This document shows positions 21,519 through 31,591 of a stretch of DNA of 64,000 nt, piece by piece. Every line of letters starts with the position of its first letter. The stretch's first letter is position 1. Where the stretch lies: the NCBI GenBank assembly GCA_026770025.1, contig JAMXDE010000005.1, positions 1,240,001 to 1,304,000 on the forward strand, written 5' to 3'. The stretch is from Craspedostauros australis. Lineage: Eukaryota > Bacillariophyta > Bacillariophyceae > Mastogloiales > Achnanthaceae. The notes beneath the pieces were generated by a model, which saw only the letters and a program-made list of their open reading frames with translations, ran no database searches and was not told the origin of the DNA. Position numbers and translations under genes: made by a program.

Positions 21519-22012
21519 GCGGAAGACAGGACACCATATTCCACGAGCAACAAGCACAGTAGTTCATCGTAGAGTAAAAGGAATGATTTCATGACTTCAT
21601 TCTCTATTGCGGATTTTGTTGTTTCTCGCTGTCGTTGTGGTACGATTCGTCGCCAGCTTGATTCCGTAACAACGAAAGCAAGCGCGTAGAACGACGCACT
21701 CTCTCTAGATTGCAATGCTGTAGACCGCGGAAACAGTGACGTTGTTTGTCACAAAACAAAAATGAGGTGTTTTGTGTCATCATTGTTCGCATTTGCGACT
21801 ACGCAAAGAAGAATGACAAACGACAACAACGAACGAAGTGAACCTGACAAGGATCCACAGGATCGCTGCCAAAGACCGCACGTACGTGAAGTGCGTTCAT
21901 AACACCTGCGAAGACTATTGCCATCGCACTCGCAAGCGCCAGCGTGGCAACCGAATAGAGTAACCCCGCCACAAGCGCAAGACCTCCTATTGTCATTGAA
22001 AGAAGAGCAACC
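21519..22012. other. Intergenic, no gene seen
   Basis: It separates FEN1 from the fibrillin gene, both on the plus strand. Nothing recognised. Confidence 0.6.
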
Positions 22013-22774
22013 ATGATCAACGTTATCCCCGTTTTGGCATTTGCCTTCGTTGGTGCAAACAGCCGATGCGCTGACCTTTGCCACTGCGAGGGTTCCGCCG
22101 GAGCTCGCCTTCTGCCTGCACAACTTGCCGCAGGTCACTCAGTATCTGTGCTGAATGCTGCCGCAAGCGCCGTGGAGGACATTGCGACGACAGCAAGCAC
22201 CGTTGGGCATCCCAACAACGACCGCAACGTCGCAATTCAAGCATTACTAGATGGCATTCAGGATGTTGGACAAGTCGGATCCGTGGCATCGCAGGAAGAT
22301 CGATTGAAGATCGAGGAATTGGCCAAGGCGGTCATCAAGACGCAAACAGCAGGCACGGCGGACAGCGCCGTTGACACGCCAGCACGGTATCCGCTGACGG
22401 GAACGCACACCCTGCTGTATTCCGCATCGCCAAAACAATCATCGGGAGGTCTGTTTGGTGGCAAGATCGTCGGCAGGGTCACGCAACGCTTTGATAATGA
22501 GACCACCTTCTACAACAAGCTCCGCATTGGCGTTTTGGAGATCGAGCTGCGTGCCAACCGCGAAGTCAAGAACGACAAGTTGATCGCCGTCAAATTCGAC
22601 GAGATGACCATCTCCCTGTTCGGCAAGACCGTGAAGAAGTCACCAGCGGGCGGCGGTGGCAGCTGGAGATGTCTGTTCGCGGATGAGGTCAACGTCGGTG
22701 GTCAGCGCAAGATCTTGCGTATCATGCAAACACCGAGCTTGTTTGTTTTGGAGCAACCGCTCGATGGCGAATGA
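22013..22774 (+). CDS. Plastid lipid-associated protein / fibrillin
   Basis: The product is 253 aa. Residues about 120-250 form a PAP/fibrillin domain: YPLTGTHTLLYSASPKQSSGGLFGGKIVGRVTQRF, then strand-rich EIELRANREV, DEMTISLFG, SWRCLFADEV and the C-terminal ILRIMQTPSLFVLEQ, the usual end of the domain. Fibrillins bind lipids in thylakoids and plastoglobules. The N-terminus is hydrophobic (INVIPVLAFAFVGA), consistent with a signal peptide of a bipartite plastid leader, though the classic ASAFAP context is not clean. Residues 70-115 look helical. It converges on the large ankyrin gene, with only 115 bp between the stop codons. Confidence 0.85.
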   Translation: MINVIPVLAFAFVGANSRCADLCHCEGSAGARLLPAQLAAGHSVSVLNAAASAVEDIATTASTVGHPNNDRNVAIQALLDGIQDVGQVGSVASQEDRLKIEELAKAVIKTQTAGTADSAVDTPARYPLTGTHTLLYSASPKQSSGGLFGGKIVGRVTQRFDNETTFYNKLRIGVLEIELRANREVKNDKLIAVKFDEMTISLFGKTVKKSPAGGGGSWRCLFADEVNVGGQRKILRIMQTPSLFVLEQPLDGE

Positions 22775-22889
22775 GCGTTGTAGCGCAGAGAACTAGCGAA
22801 TTAGTGAAACCTTCCTGTTTTCATTCTGCGCTTTAGCAATTGAGTATCCTACTCTAGTCTTTATTGCAGTGATCTTTGTACCAGCTGCC

Positions 22890-25800
22890 TCAGACGACCA
22901 TCAGGTTGGCCGGTTCTGCCGAAGCCTTTGTTTTCATGAGCACCTTATCCTGGCGGAGTCCCATGATGCGAAGGAGTACCTTCCAGATGGACAAGGTCAA
23001 ATAGGCACGATTTCCGCCAGGATTTCTGTGATTGTGTATGGTGTCGTTTGCGCGTGGATGGATGAAAGTGAAGTGAAGCGAAGGGAACGTGTGTCAGTTG
23101 GTTTCGTGGAAGTGAGTGAGTGAATGAGATGAACAACGTCGCCGAGTATTGCGAACTCCTGTCGCCTCCAAGACATCACGAAGAAAGGCAACAGAACAAA
23201 AACGCACCTGACGACCAGAGCTCTCGATTCACCCGTCGCTATCTGCTCGGACGGCTTCATCTCTGCTGATTCATCTGCATCTGCTGTCGTCGTGGCTGCT
23301 GCTTCATCGGTATTGAGATTGTCATCTCCAGCTTTGTCGTTGGCGTCGTCGTCGTCGCTATTCTTCTCGTCTTCCACGGCAGGATGCCGTGAGGTTTGGA
23401 ATGGATTGACGATGCGGCCAGGGATAGTCACCCTGTCCGGTGCTCGCACGGGTGAGACCATTGGAGATCGTGGTGACAGGCCCCGCTCATGGCCGTTTGG
23501 TGTCGTATCGTTCCTGACGGACGAATGGGAATGCGATGATTTATCCAACGCCTGTTTGATCCCGTTGAGCTTTGCTTCTTGCTCACCAACTGCGTGCTCG
23601 ACGTGGCCATTGCCAACGTGATTCATTTCGTGGTTTGCGTCATTGTCTTCCGTGGTCTGCAAATCGCCATTCGCCAGCTGTTTGAGATCCTCTTCCTCCA
23701 ATCGGGATTGGACGATGTCGATCTTGGCCTGGCACTCCAGATTCCATGTTTTGGTCTCCGACAGCTGGTATTCAATGTCTCGGACCCTCTCACGGATGCT
23801 ACGCACAAGGTTGATGCCACCGATCAGACCTCGATACTCCACCTCTTCCAAGTCCTTCGTACTGTCTTCTGTCAGCTCGGCAATGGAGGACCGTAGCTTC
23901 CGAACCTGAATGAATGTTTCCAATGTGTGAGTATCGTGATGTGTTGTACGGAATGCAATGTGATCCAACGATAATGCCGTGTTTTTTAATGCAACGAGCC
24001 ATCGTGATATGAATGATTGCGAGTGCGCATGTGAATGTGAGTCATCCAGAAAAGATAACAATTCATCGATCTTCCCAAAGTAGCGGCAGCAAACAGCAAC
24101 CCATACCTTCACAACTATGAATGCACGAACAATCACAAACAAACACACACACACCTCGCGTACGTACCTTGCTTTCCGATGCGGCGATGTACGCATCCAG
24201 CTTCTCGCGTTGTTCACTTTCCTCCAATGCCGATATTTGCGCAATCAACGAATTGTATCGTGTGGAGGTCTTCGAGCCAACACCACCATTGGATGTCCAC
24301 AGTGAGGGGAAGAGCCGTTCGGTGTCCCAGCCGATTTCCTCAGCCTCCTCCAACAGCAGGTCCAATTCTTCTTGATTCTCTTCGAAGTCTGCCGCCAATG
24401 CCTCGAGCTCTGCCTCCTTGTCATCCTGGATGTTCTTAAGCGATTTGACGTGCATGGCGAGTGCTGTTCCACCACCCTGTGACAACAGGCTCTGGCAGAC
24501 GGACACCTCTTCAGCGAGATTGTCCAAACACAACGCCAAGGCCTCGGCAAGGGATTCAAGCTCATCGCATCGGTTGGCCAACACCTGGACAGTTCCAGCG
24601 GGCCTTTGCTGCTTCAGCGTCATTGGCGTCATCGAGGAAGATGATGCTGCTGTTGATGTCGATGGATCCCTGCCATGACTTGATGAGTCCTCCTTCGTTT
24701 CGACGCTTGATTTGCCAGCAGCCATCTTGGACTTGGCTTCGCCGTTCGCTTGCTGCTGCTGCTCTCCCGTGTTGACGGGCGTCTCACCGTCTTTGTGGAT
24801 GGAATCATCGGTTGCTGAACTGACGGCCCCCGTGCCATCTTCATCACTCTGCACAACGACAGCATCGCCCGATATATCTTTCGCAATGTAGTCTTCCGGA
24901 GCCAGACATTTGTGACATTCCATGGCACCCAATTCCTTGGCCCACAGCACCAAACTGCGACCACCAATCTCGATCGATGATGGCATGCCGCTGTTGAGAA
25001 GCTGCTGCAATCGGTGCAGTTCGTCTGCACCCACGCAACGCAGCGCTTCGGCAGTGAAGGCATGCTTGATGCCGTTCCGTTTGGGTTCGGCCATGTCGAT
25101 GGGGCGGATAGGCTTTGTTGCCGCCGAATACTGTTTTGCGTCTTCACTGCTTGGTTGCTGCTGCGATGCCTTGGATGGCGACGATCCGAACAACGACCAG
25201 CCCCTCTTTCCGGTTGGCAAGCTTTCGTAATCCCCTCGACCGAAGGCGAGCTCCCATGCAGAAATGCCATCAAAGCGGCCCATGTTGGATATCTGCACGA
25301 ATTCGGTTTCGTTGGCGCCGGCTGCAGATTCCTGTTGCCGTTGCTTTTGGATGTGTTGGATCTGCGGGACGTCGGGTCGAATGGATGGATCGGCACCGAT
25401 GCGCAGGAGGCTCTGCGTGGCGTTGACAGATCCGAAGCTGATCGCAATGTGCAACGGCGGGATGTTGAAGGATGGTTTGAGCAACACCTGTCGGTCCTCG
25501 TTGGAGGCATCGTCGGACAGGATTGACTTGAGGATGTCCACTCGATCGTGCTCGGCCGCCAGGATGAGAAGGGATTGCTTTTCCGCGAGGGTGGTTTCCT
25601 CCTCTTCCTCACTGTCTTCTTCGCTTGGTTCTTCACCATTGGTTTCGCCGTTGTTGTTGCTGTTGTCGCCATTGTCGTTGCTGTTGTCGTCGATGGTATC
25701 CTCGTCTGCATCTTCATCATCAGTTTCAGCATATTTTTCATCGCCTTCCTGTTCCTCAGCATTGGCATCAACAGACTCTTCATCTTCTATCTTGCTGTTC

Positions 25801-26762
25801 TCTTCTTGAGCACTCTCCGTACTTGGTTTGTCAACAACAGCATCTTCTTGATGATCCTCGTTGGCTTCGCCCCTGATGTTGTCTGTCGTAATGGTATGCG
25901 ACGTGCATTGAGTTTTTGCGGCAAGATCACGATCCCCCTCAGCAGCGACGTCTGTCTCTTTCAGTGTTTCTGTCGCAGTATTTTGGCTGGCAGCATCGTC
26001 GGTATCCTCAGATTGAGGCTCTTGCGGCATTGGTTCTTGAACTTCCGTCTGCAGTCTGTGCTCCTCTTTGCCGTCGTGGCTGTGAACGTGACCATTCGAT
26101 GAGTTGTGGAGTGTTTGGCCATGATCTCCGTTGCTCTTCTCCTGCACGACAACGAAACTTGAATCGGAACCGTCGCTGTTGCTTGCCTGCACGGATGCAT
26201 GATCACCGGATTGCTGCTCCTGAGCCGTGTCGTTGACATTGTCGTTGGAATCGCCGTTGGTCAGAGGCTCCTTCGCAGGCTCTGATTGGTCATCGCCGTT
26301 GGCAGTCCCAGTAGCAGCCCCAGTAGCAGTGCTTTCATTGTCATCTTCATTCTCCTCATTTGGCTGCTCGGCACTGATGTCAGCGCTGGCACCAGCATTC
26401 GCCGCAGCAGAAACAGGTGCTGCGTCAAGGATGAACTTATCCTCGGTGCCATTCATGGTCGCATTGACGTCGTCGCGAGCATCGGCAGTTGAAGCGCCTT
26501 CCGCAACGACATTGGCGTTGACATTGGCATATGTGCCACCGTTGGCTGCGCCGTTCTCCTTTGTTGGCGCTCGCTTCGTGTTTGCTTCATTCCTTGCTGC
26601 CTCGGGAGGGAGACTGTTGGAATCGGCGCCGCCGTCGTCTTCGTCGTAGCTGCCGGTGTAGCTTCCATCGTCGCTCTCGCTGTCGCCGTACGAGTAATAG
26701 TACTCGTATTCACCATCCTCGTCCTCCTCCTTTTTCGATCCTTTGCCCCACAGCCAAGACAT
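22890..26762 (-). CDS. Large acidic ankyrin-repeat/coiled-coil protein, three exons
   Basis: Exons (minus strand) 26762-24168, 23905-23208 and 23025-22890 give 1142 aa. Junctions are ASESK/VRKLRSS (intron 262 bp, GTACGT...CAG) and, inside an Arg codon, ALVVR/NPGGNRAYLT (182 bp, GTGCGT...CACAG). The N-terminus (SWLWGKGSKKEEDEDGEYEY) and the next ~370 residues are acidic, Asn/Ser/Thr-rich and probably disordered. Ankyrin units follow at about 395-465 (LLILAAEHDRVDILKSIL..., PPLHIAISFGSVNATQSLLRIGADPS) with a second helical set near 565-620. Residues about 735-960 are coiled coil (DELESLAEALALCLDNLAEEV, LEALAADFEENQEEL). The C-terminus ends SAEPANLMVV. It is probably a scaffold; the cellular role is unknown. 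Confidence 0.8.
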
Positions 26763-27621
26763 CGTCCAATCGGTTTGCTTCGTTCCTTGTCTAGCTGCCT
26801 TCTGGTGTCTTGCTTGGTCTTGTTGGGCTTCTTTGTGGGGTTGTTCGATTGGAGGACGCAACTGGGTTGTTGTCTGTCTCCTGCACTCTGCCAACGCTCT
26901 CTGTGTCTCTCGGTCGTGCAGGTTTCTGCGTCTCTGTGTGTGTGCAAGTCCTTGCGCAGAAGTGCAATGGCGGTGTCGTTGGATGGAGTCCTGTCTTCGT
27001 TTCCACCATTCATCTTGGTGGCACACCGAATCGTGGTGTCCAATGTCACAACGGTTGTGTCGTGGTTTTTTGCTCGTCGCGTCGAGAAAAATCGGACTTC
27101 TCATGACCGTTGATAGAATTTTCTCCTCGACTAGTCAGTCGTGGTGGTCATCGAGCGCGTTATCGTCCAAGCGGTTTACTCTCATCGGATCTAGAGAGAG
27201 TAAGAGTGAGAGAACTTCGCAATCTCTGAATCCTTGTTCCTTGTTGTGATGGTGAATGGAGATGAACTCGTAGTTTTCAGGGTAAAAGTCGTACTTGATA
27301 AGAATCTGCATTGCTCGCTCGAGTCTAAAGTTCCCGTCCGTTTCCTAATCAAACGTGGTACCAGTCGTTTTCCGGACAATAGTCATCGATGGAGAGGTTG
27401 GGATGGATTGAAGTTGCCTCCGGAGTACGTTACTCCTCATGTATGTTTGTATCGTAAAAGAGATCCAGCAACGCAAGGTCCACTTGCGCAGCACCAGCAG
27501 CACAGTTGCTAGGTTGACCTCCCCGCGCCAGAGACGATGTTTGCAATGAGTGGTCGAGAGATCACATCGGTGCAACAATCTAACTGCAAAAGAGATTGAC
27601 GGGCTGATTTCACGGCGCGGC

Positions 27622-27626
27622 AAAAA
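27622..27626 (-). terminator. T5 pol III terminator after permuted tRNA
   Basis: On the minus strand a TCTCTC stretch and then five T residues follow the anticodon-side end of the 5' half, the position where a pol III transcript of a permuted tRNA should stop. Confidence 0.75.
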
Positions 27627-27632
27627 GAGAGA

Positions 27633-27710
27633 TCGTAGTCAGACGCCTTGCCGTTGGGCCAACAGGTCACCGAGAAACCTGCCCGGGATTCGAACCCGGA
27701 ATCTTCTGAT
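27633..27710 (-). tRNA. Circularly permuted tRNA-Arg (ACG)
   Basis: Read on the minus strand, the order is: 3' half (27710-27675), spacer CTCGGT (27674-27669), 5' half (27668-27633). The 3' half holds the 3' anticodon strand TCAGA, variable loop AGATT, T arm CCGGG-TTCGAAT-CCCGG, acceptor strand GCAGGTT and discriminator T. The 5' half holds acceptor GACCTGT, T8-G9, D stem GCC/GGC with a GG-containing loop, G26, anticodon strand TCTGA and loop start CTACGA. Acceptor strands pair over 7 bp (two G-U), anticodon strands over 5 bp; the anticodon is ACG (Arg). Box B therefore precedes box A. The leader (GAAGAG) and trailer (CTCTTT) can pair, as expected for the splicing-endonuclease substrate. All parts are seen directly; processing is inferred from known permuted tRNAs. 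Confidence 0.88.
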
Positions 27711-28176
27711 GGCTGACTCTTCAGTGTCACTTGATGCTTAAAATGTGTTTTACATATGTTTTTGTTATTTTGTTTGTGTTGATTTCTGCTCGTCATGTGC
27801 CGTTTCATTTCGCATTCAACGTTACCGTCCTCAATTCGGCAGAACCGCATTCGAAATGAGGATTGGCACACACCACAACGATCATGGTTGGACATACGAT
27901 CAGCGAGTTGATGATGTAATGTCAGTGGACCTCCCCAGCTGCCTCGTTTGACACAACCCAACAAACCAATCTGTTCATTTTCGTTGTGTTCACCGATTAC
28001 GGTTGTGCACACTGATCCCGATTCCAATCGTGATCACGACACAATGACGACCACGAGAACAGGAGACACAGCGCAAAGACAAACAACCACTTCCACGCCG
28101 ACGAACAAAACCCTCGCAACCCTTTCAACACAAAAGTACAAGTAGAACGAACGCTAAAATCAGCATCTACATCACC

Positions 28177-28959
28177 ATGAACCAATCCAACAATGCCGTC
28201 GCCATCACCGACACGAAAGGCAAAAAGCCCGAATCCATCTGCTGGTCTTCCATCTCGCGCAACGAAGTGATTCTGGTGGAGGCCGGCGACGATCATCACG
28301 GCGGCATGGTGATCGAGACGGCACGCAAGCTCACTAAGAAGAAGGCCACGCCTGGTTGGGAATTCGCCACGGCCTCGCCGTCCGCGATCGCATCACGACG
28401 GCAGCCAGACCAGATCAAGCTCAAGGGTGTCAAGCTGCATGTCTACGAATACGACGAGGCCAGCGGAGATCAGGGGCAGCCGTTGCTCAATGTTTGGTCC
28501 TACTGCGCCGTCTACGATCCCAAGTACGTCGAGCTGCCCCAGGTCCAGTCCTTCCTGGAGAAGATGGTGTCGCTGACGGAGTACTTTCGATTCGAAGACG
28601 ATTTATGGAAGTTTGGCGACACTCTCGCGGCGCAGGAATCCTTCGCCATGGTGCTGCAGCAGAGGATGGAGGAAGTGACGTACTACGGGAAGATGGCCAT
28701 GATCCAGGACAACATCGATCACGCCAAGGACATCATGGCGAGGAACATCGAGCTCATACTTACACGTGATGAAAAGATCGAATCTGTCCAAGAAAAGGCA
28801 ACGCGGCTGAAGGAGATGTCAAGCGTGTTCAAGAAGAATGCCAAGGAAATCAAGCGGAAGATGCTGTGGCAGAATGCAAAGCATGGTCTGGTGATGGGGA
28901 GTGCCATCACAGCGGGCGTGGCCGTGGTGGTCGTACCTCCCCTCGTCGCTCTCCTGTAG
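28177..28959 (+). CDS. Longin-type R-SNARE (VAMP7/synaptobrevin-like)
   Basis: The product is 260 aa. Residues about 20-150 are compatible with a longin domain (ISRNEVILVEAG...VYDPKYVELPQVQSFLEKMV). The SNARE motif is at about 168-230: MAMIQDNIDHAKDIMARNIELILTR with the zero-layer Arg in ILTRDEKIESVQEKATRL, then SSVFKKNAKEIKRKMLWQNAK. A C-terminal tail anchor (LVMGSAITAGVAVVVVPPLVALL, about 237-259) ends the protein. R-SNAREs on vesicles pair with Q-SNAREs to drive fusion. The acidic insert EYDEASGDQGQP lies in the longin part. Single exon; start ATG in CACCATGAAC context. Confidence 0.9.
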   Translation: MNQSNNAVAITDTKGKKPESICWSSISRNEVILVEAGDDHHGGMVIETARKLTKKKATPGWEFATASPSAIASRRQPDQIKLKGVKLHVYEYDEASGDQGQPLLNVWSYCAVYDPKYVELPQVQSFLEKMVSLTEYFRFEDDLWKFGDTLAAQESFAMVLQQRMEEVTYYGKMAMIQDNIDHAKDIMARNIELILTRDEKIESVQEKATRLKEMSSVFKKNAKEIKRKMLWQNAKHGLVMGSAITAGVAVVVVPPLVALL

Positions 28960-29380
28960 CCAGTGCGTCGTGCAAGATGCACTGCATTGCAGAGTGCATG
29001 ACAGAAGGCATTGCAGAATGGTGCCATATGATCCTCTTGCGTATTGGCCTCACACAGCTCCATGCATAACAGTCACAGACCAGAATGCGAGTTCAGGCGA
29101 ATGCAAGTGCCCTACTAACTCCATTCATAGGCACAAGACAAGAAAAGCCTACGAGCTGTAACAACGCGCACCAGTTGTTGGATCATGCAGTAGTATGGCT
29201 TCGTAGAACTCCGCATTCTCGCCATGGGGCACTATACAATATCGTCATCAGAAGTACTCTCCTTTTCTCTGCTCAAGAGTAACAGCATCGCTACACAGTA
29301 CGAGCTAAACACCATGCTTTTGCATCTATCCACTTTCCCAACGCGTCAAACTCAGCTCTTACTTTCACAACTCGTTTACT
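28960..29380. other. Convergent spacer, no gene seen
   Basis: It lies between the 3' ends of the SNARE and GDP-fucose synthase genes. A GCATTGCAGA phrase is repeated imperfectly at 28983-29020. Confidence 0.6.
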
Positions 29381-30382
29381 CTATTTTCTTGCGCTGTCGT
29401 AGTTCTCAACGAACCAATCACAAGCCTTCTGGATTCCATCCTCGATGGTCACGAATTTGTGGCCCGGCAAGTACTTTCTCAACTTCTTGTTGCTGCATGT
29501 CTTCTTGTGCTGACCATCAGCCTTGGAGGTGTCGAACTTGACTTCCCCTGTGAAGTCCATGGCCTTCGCCACGGCGTACGCGACGTCCTTGATGCTGACC
29601 TCAGCCTCCTCATCGACGCACAGCGCGATGGGCGTGGAATCATCGTAGCTGCGCATGGCCCACACCGTCAGTTCTGCCAGATCGACGCTGTAAATGAACT
29701 GGCGCAACGCGGTGCCGCTGCCCCAGATCTCGAAGGCGGTGCCATTCTTCTTGGCGAGGTAGCACTTATGAATGAGACCTGGGATGACGTGACCGCCCTG
29801 GATGTTGAAGTTGTCGTGCGGACCGTAGACGTTGGTGGGGATCACGGATGTGAAGTTGCATCCGTGCTGCTCCGCGTACGCCCTGCTCATGGTGTCGATC
29901 ATGCGTTTGGCGTAGGCGTAACCCTCGTTGGAATGGTGCGGAGGTCCGTCGTGCACCATGGTCTCATCGATGGGGTAGGTGATCTTGTCGGGGAAGATGC
30001 AGGTGGACAGCATGCTGACCAGCTTCTTGACCTTGTAAATGCGGCAGCACTCCATGATGTTGTCATTGATGAGGATGTTGAGACGGTAGAAGTCTACCTT
30101 CTTTGCCATGTTGGCGAACAGCCCACCGACCTTGGCGGCGAGGTGGATGACATGCGTCGGCTTGTGCTTCTCGAAGATGGCCTCCGTGGCCTTTCGATCG
30201 CACAGATCCCCGTCCTTGGAGCTCAGGAACACCCACGTCTCGTCCCTCTTGCTGTCCTCGCCTGCGGCCTTGCGCTCATTCTCAATGAAGATCCTGATGC
30301 CCTGTCCCACCAATCCGGTTCCGCCCGTCACTAGGATGACGGATGGGCCCTCGTCCGTGTTCATTTCTTCAGAAGTCGACAT
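29381..30382 (-). CDS. GDP-L-fucose synthase
   Basis: The product is 333 aa, close to the family norm of about 320. It is an extended short-chain dehydrogenase: the NADP(H) site is VTGGTGLVGQGI (residues about 18-29), followed by VIHLAAKVGGLFANM, the catalytic STCIFP segment, the YAYAK active-site motif (YxxxK) and NVYGPHDNFN. The C-terminal half has the substrate-binding WGSGTALRQFIYSVDLAEL. The enzyme performs the epimerase and reductase steps that turn GDP-4-keto-6-deoxymannose into GDP-L-fucose for glycan synthesis in the cytosol. Single exon, start at the first ATG, with a short acidic leader before the Rossmann fold. Confidence 0.96.
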   Translation of the reverse strand: MSTSEEMNTDEGPSVILVTGGTGLVGQGIRIFIENERKAAGEDSKRDETWVFLSSKDGDLCDRKATEAIFEKHKPTHVIHLAAKVGGLFANMAKKVDFYRLNILINDNIMECCRIYKVKKLVSMLSTCIFPDKITYPIDETMVHDGPPHHSNEGYAYAKRMIDTMSRAYAEQHGCNFTSVIPTNVYGPHDNFNIQGGHVIPGLIHKCYLAKKNGTAFEIWGSGTALRQFIYSVDLAELTVWAMRSYDDSTPIALCVDEEAEVSIKDVAYAVAKAMDFTGEVKFDTSKADGQHKKTCSNKKLRKYLPGHKFVTIEDGIQKACDWFVENYDSARK

Positions 30383-31591
30383 CGTGCGTTGCTCTTGTTC
30401 TCCGGAATGTGGCTTCTTTCGACACTCTGCGGTGATGGTTGGGGTTTATGATCTTCTGTGCGGAGTGGCAGAGCGTTGAGATGTCGCGGTGTGGATGGCG
30501 AACGTTGGATGCTCCGAAAAAACACTCGCCCAAGGAGGAGTCGCCGGTTGTCAGACAGTGTTGGAGGGCATGTGTGTACTTGGGAGCCCTTCGGTCATTG
30601 CCTTTTCGAAGTCGATCGAAACGATTCTGTTTGGTGATCGACTCGTGGAAATCCGTGAATCGACTGCACCGACCGTAGATGTGGTGTATCTTTCCTGTCA
30701 CGGTCATAAACAACGAAAAGACTCAGGAAGACCAGAAATCTCTGGATAGTCCTCTTCGTGTCGGGTAGCGGAAGCATGGTGGTGGTGGGCATCCGTATCT
30801 TGTCATGTTCTCGGTGTTTGTTCCTGTGTCTGTCATCATGGGAGGGGTGGGTGCCTTCACCCAAAAGGGTCGTGGTGTGGTCTTGGTTTGCGAATCGAGA
30901 GGAAGGACAAACAACCGCAACAACGGTAACAACGGTAGCAACGGTAGCAACGGTAGCAACAACGTCGTGGCAGTGAAGCGACAGGTGACAAACGCCACGC
31001 AGAGACGCATCAGAGGCATCCAGAGAGGCATCAACAAAGCTCAAATATACACGCACCATACACACTCGTACGATTGAAGAAACACAGCAACGGGGTCAAA
31101 GAGGCAGAAGAGTCCAATTGACGAAAGCAATCATTGAGCACCCCCATCAACTTCAGCATCAGCATCGAGATTGCCATCACGGGAGTCAAAGCAGGTGGCG
31201 CCAACAGCATTCAAAAGCAAGAGGCAGCAACCAGCAAGTCGGATCGACGCTGTCACAAACAGCACATTGGCACTTGCGGTAGTTGAAGTCCGGGCAGTGC
31301 GACAAGCATCCAGCCGCTTCATCCCCACGAACTTGCATATTCCCTTGCACACCACCTTGCTTACATTCTTGACCAGGCACCACATCAGGCGTCGACAATC
31401 AAGGTTCCAGGGTCAGACCAGACCAACCGTAGTTTCAACAGGAATGCAAATTGTGGTACGGATTTGAAGCCAGAAGAAGCACTTTTTCTTTCCGCAAGCA
31501 CATCTCAGGCTATCGTAATCGAAGCTCACAACAGGATCAGCAACGCTAATAGCAACCACAGCATTCACAACAGCATTCACAACAACACACA
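30383..31591. other. Divergent intergenic region
   Basis: No gene is supported. It contains a four-unit 9-base tandem (GGTARCAAC) at 30925-30960 and the 16-base word CCATACACACTCGTAC at 31056-31071, shared exactly with 18698-18713. The 60 bases before the nucleoredoxin-like ATG are AC-rich with repeated CAACAGCATTCA. Confidence 0.6.
30925..30960. repeat. 9-bp tandem, four units
   Basis: Units GGTAACAAC and then three GGTAGCAAC. Confidence 0.9.

Larger units (their letters stand above)
26763..28176. other. Divergent intergenic region containing the permuted tRNA
   Basis: It carries the promoters of the ankyrin and SNARE genes and, in the middle, the permuted tRNA locus. No protein gene is supported in the remaining sequence. 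Confidence 0.6.

Noticed and set aside
20169-21557. 462-codon minus-strand open frame opposite FEN1
   Set aside because: It is a Leu/Val-rich shadow of FEN1, whose domains and PIP box are unmistakable on the plus strand.
27633-27710. Reading the tRNA locus as an ordinary intron-containing tRNA or as two partial tRNAs
   Set aside because: The T arm precedes the D arm, so an intron cannot explain the order, and the two parts pair perfectly with one another as acceptor and anticodon stems.
29459-30334. 291-codon plus-strand frame
   Set aside because: It is antisense to GDP-L-fucose synthase, which shows all active-site motifs.
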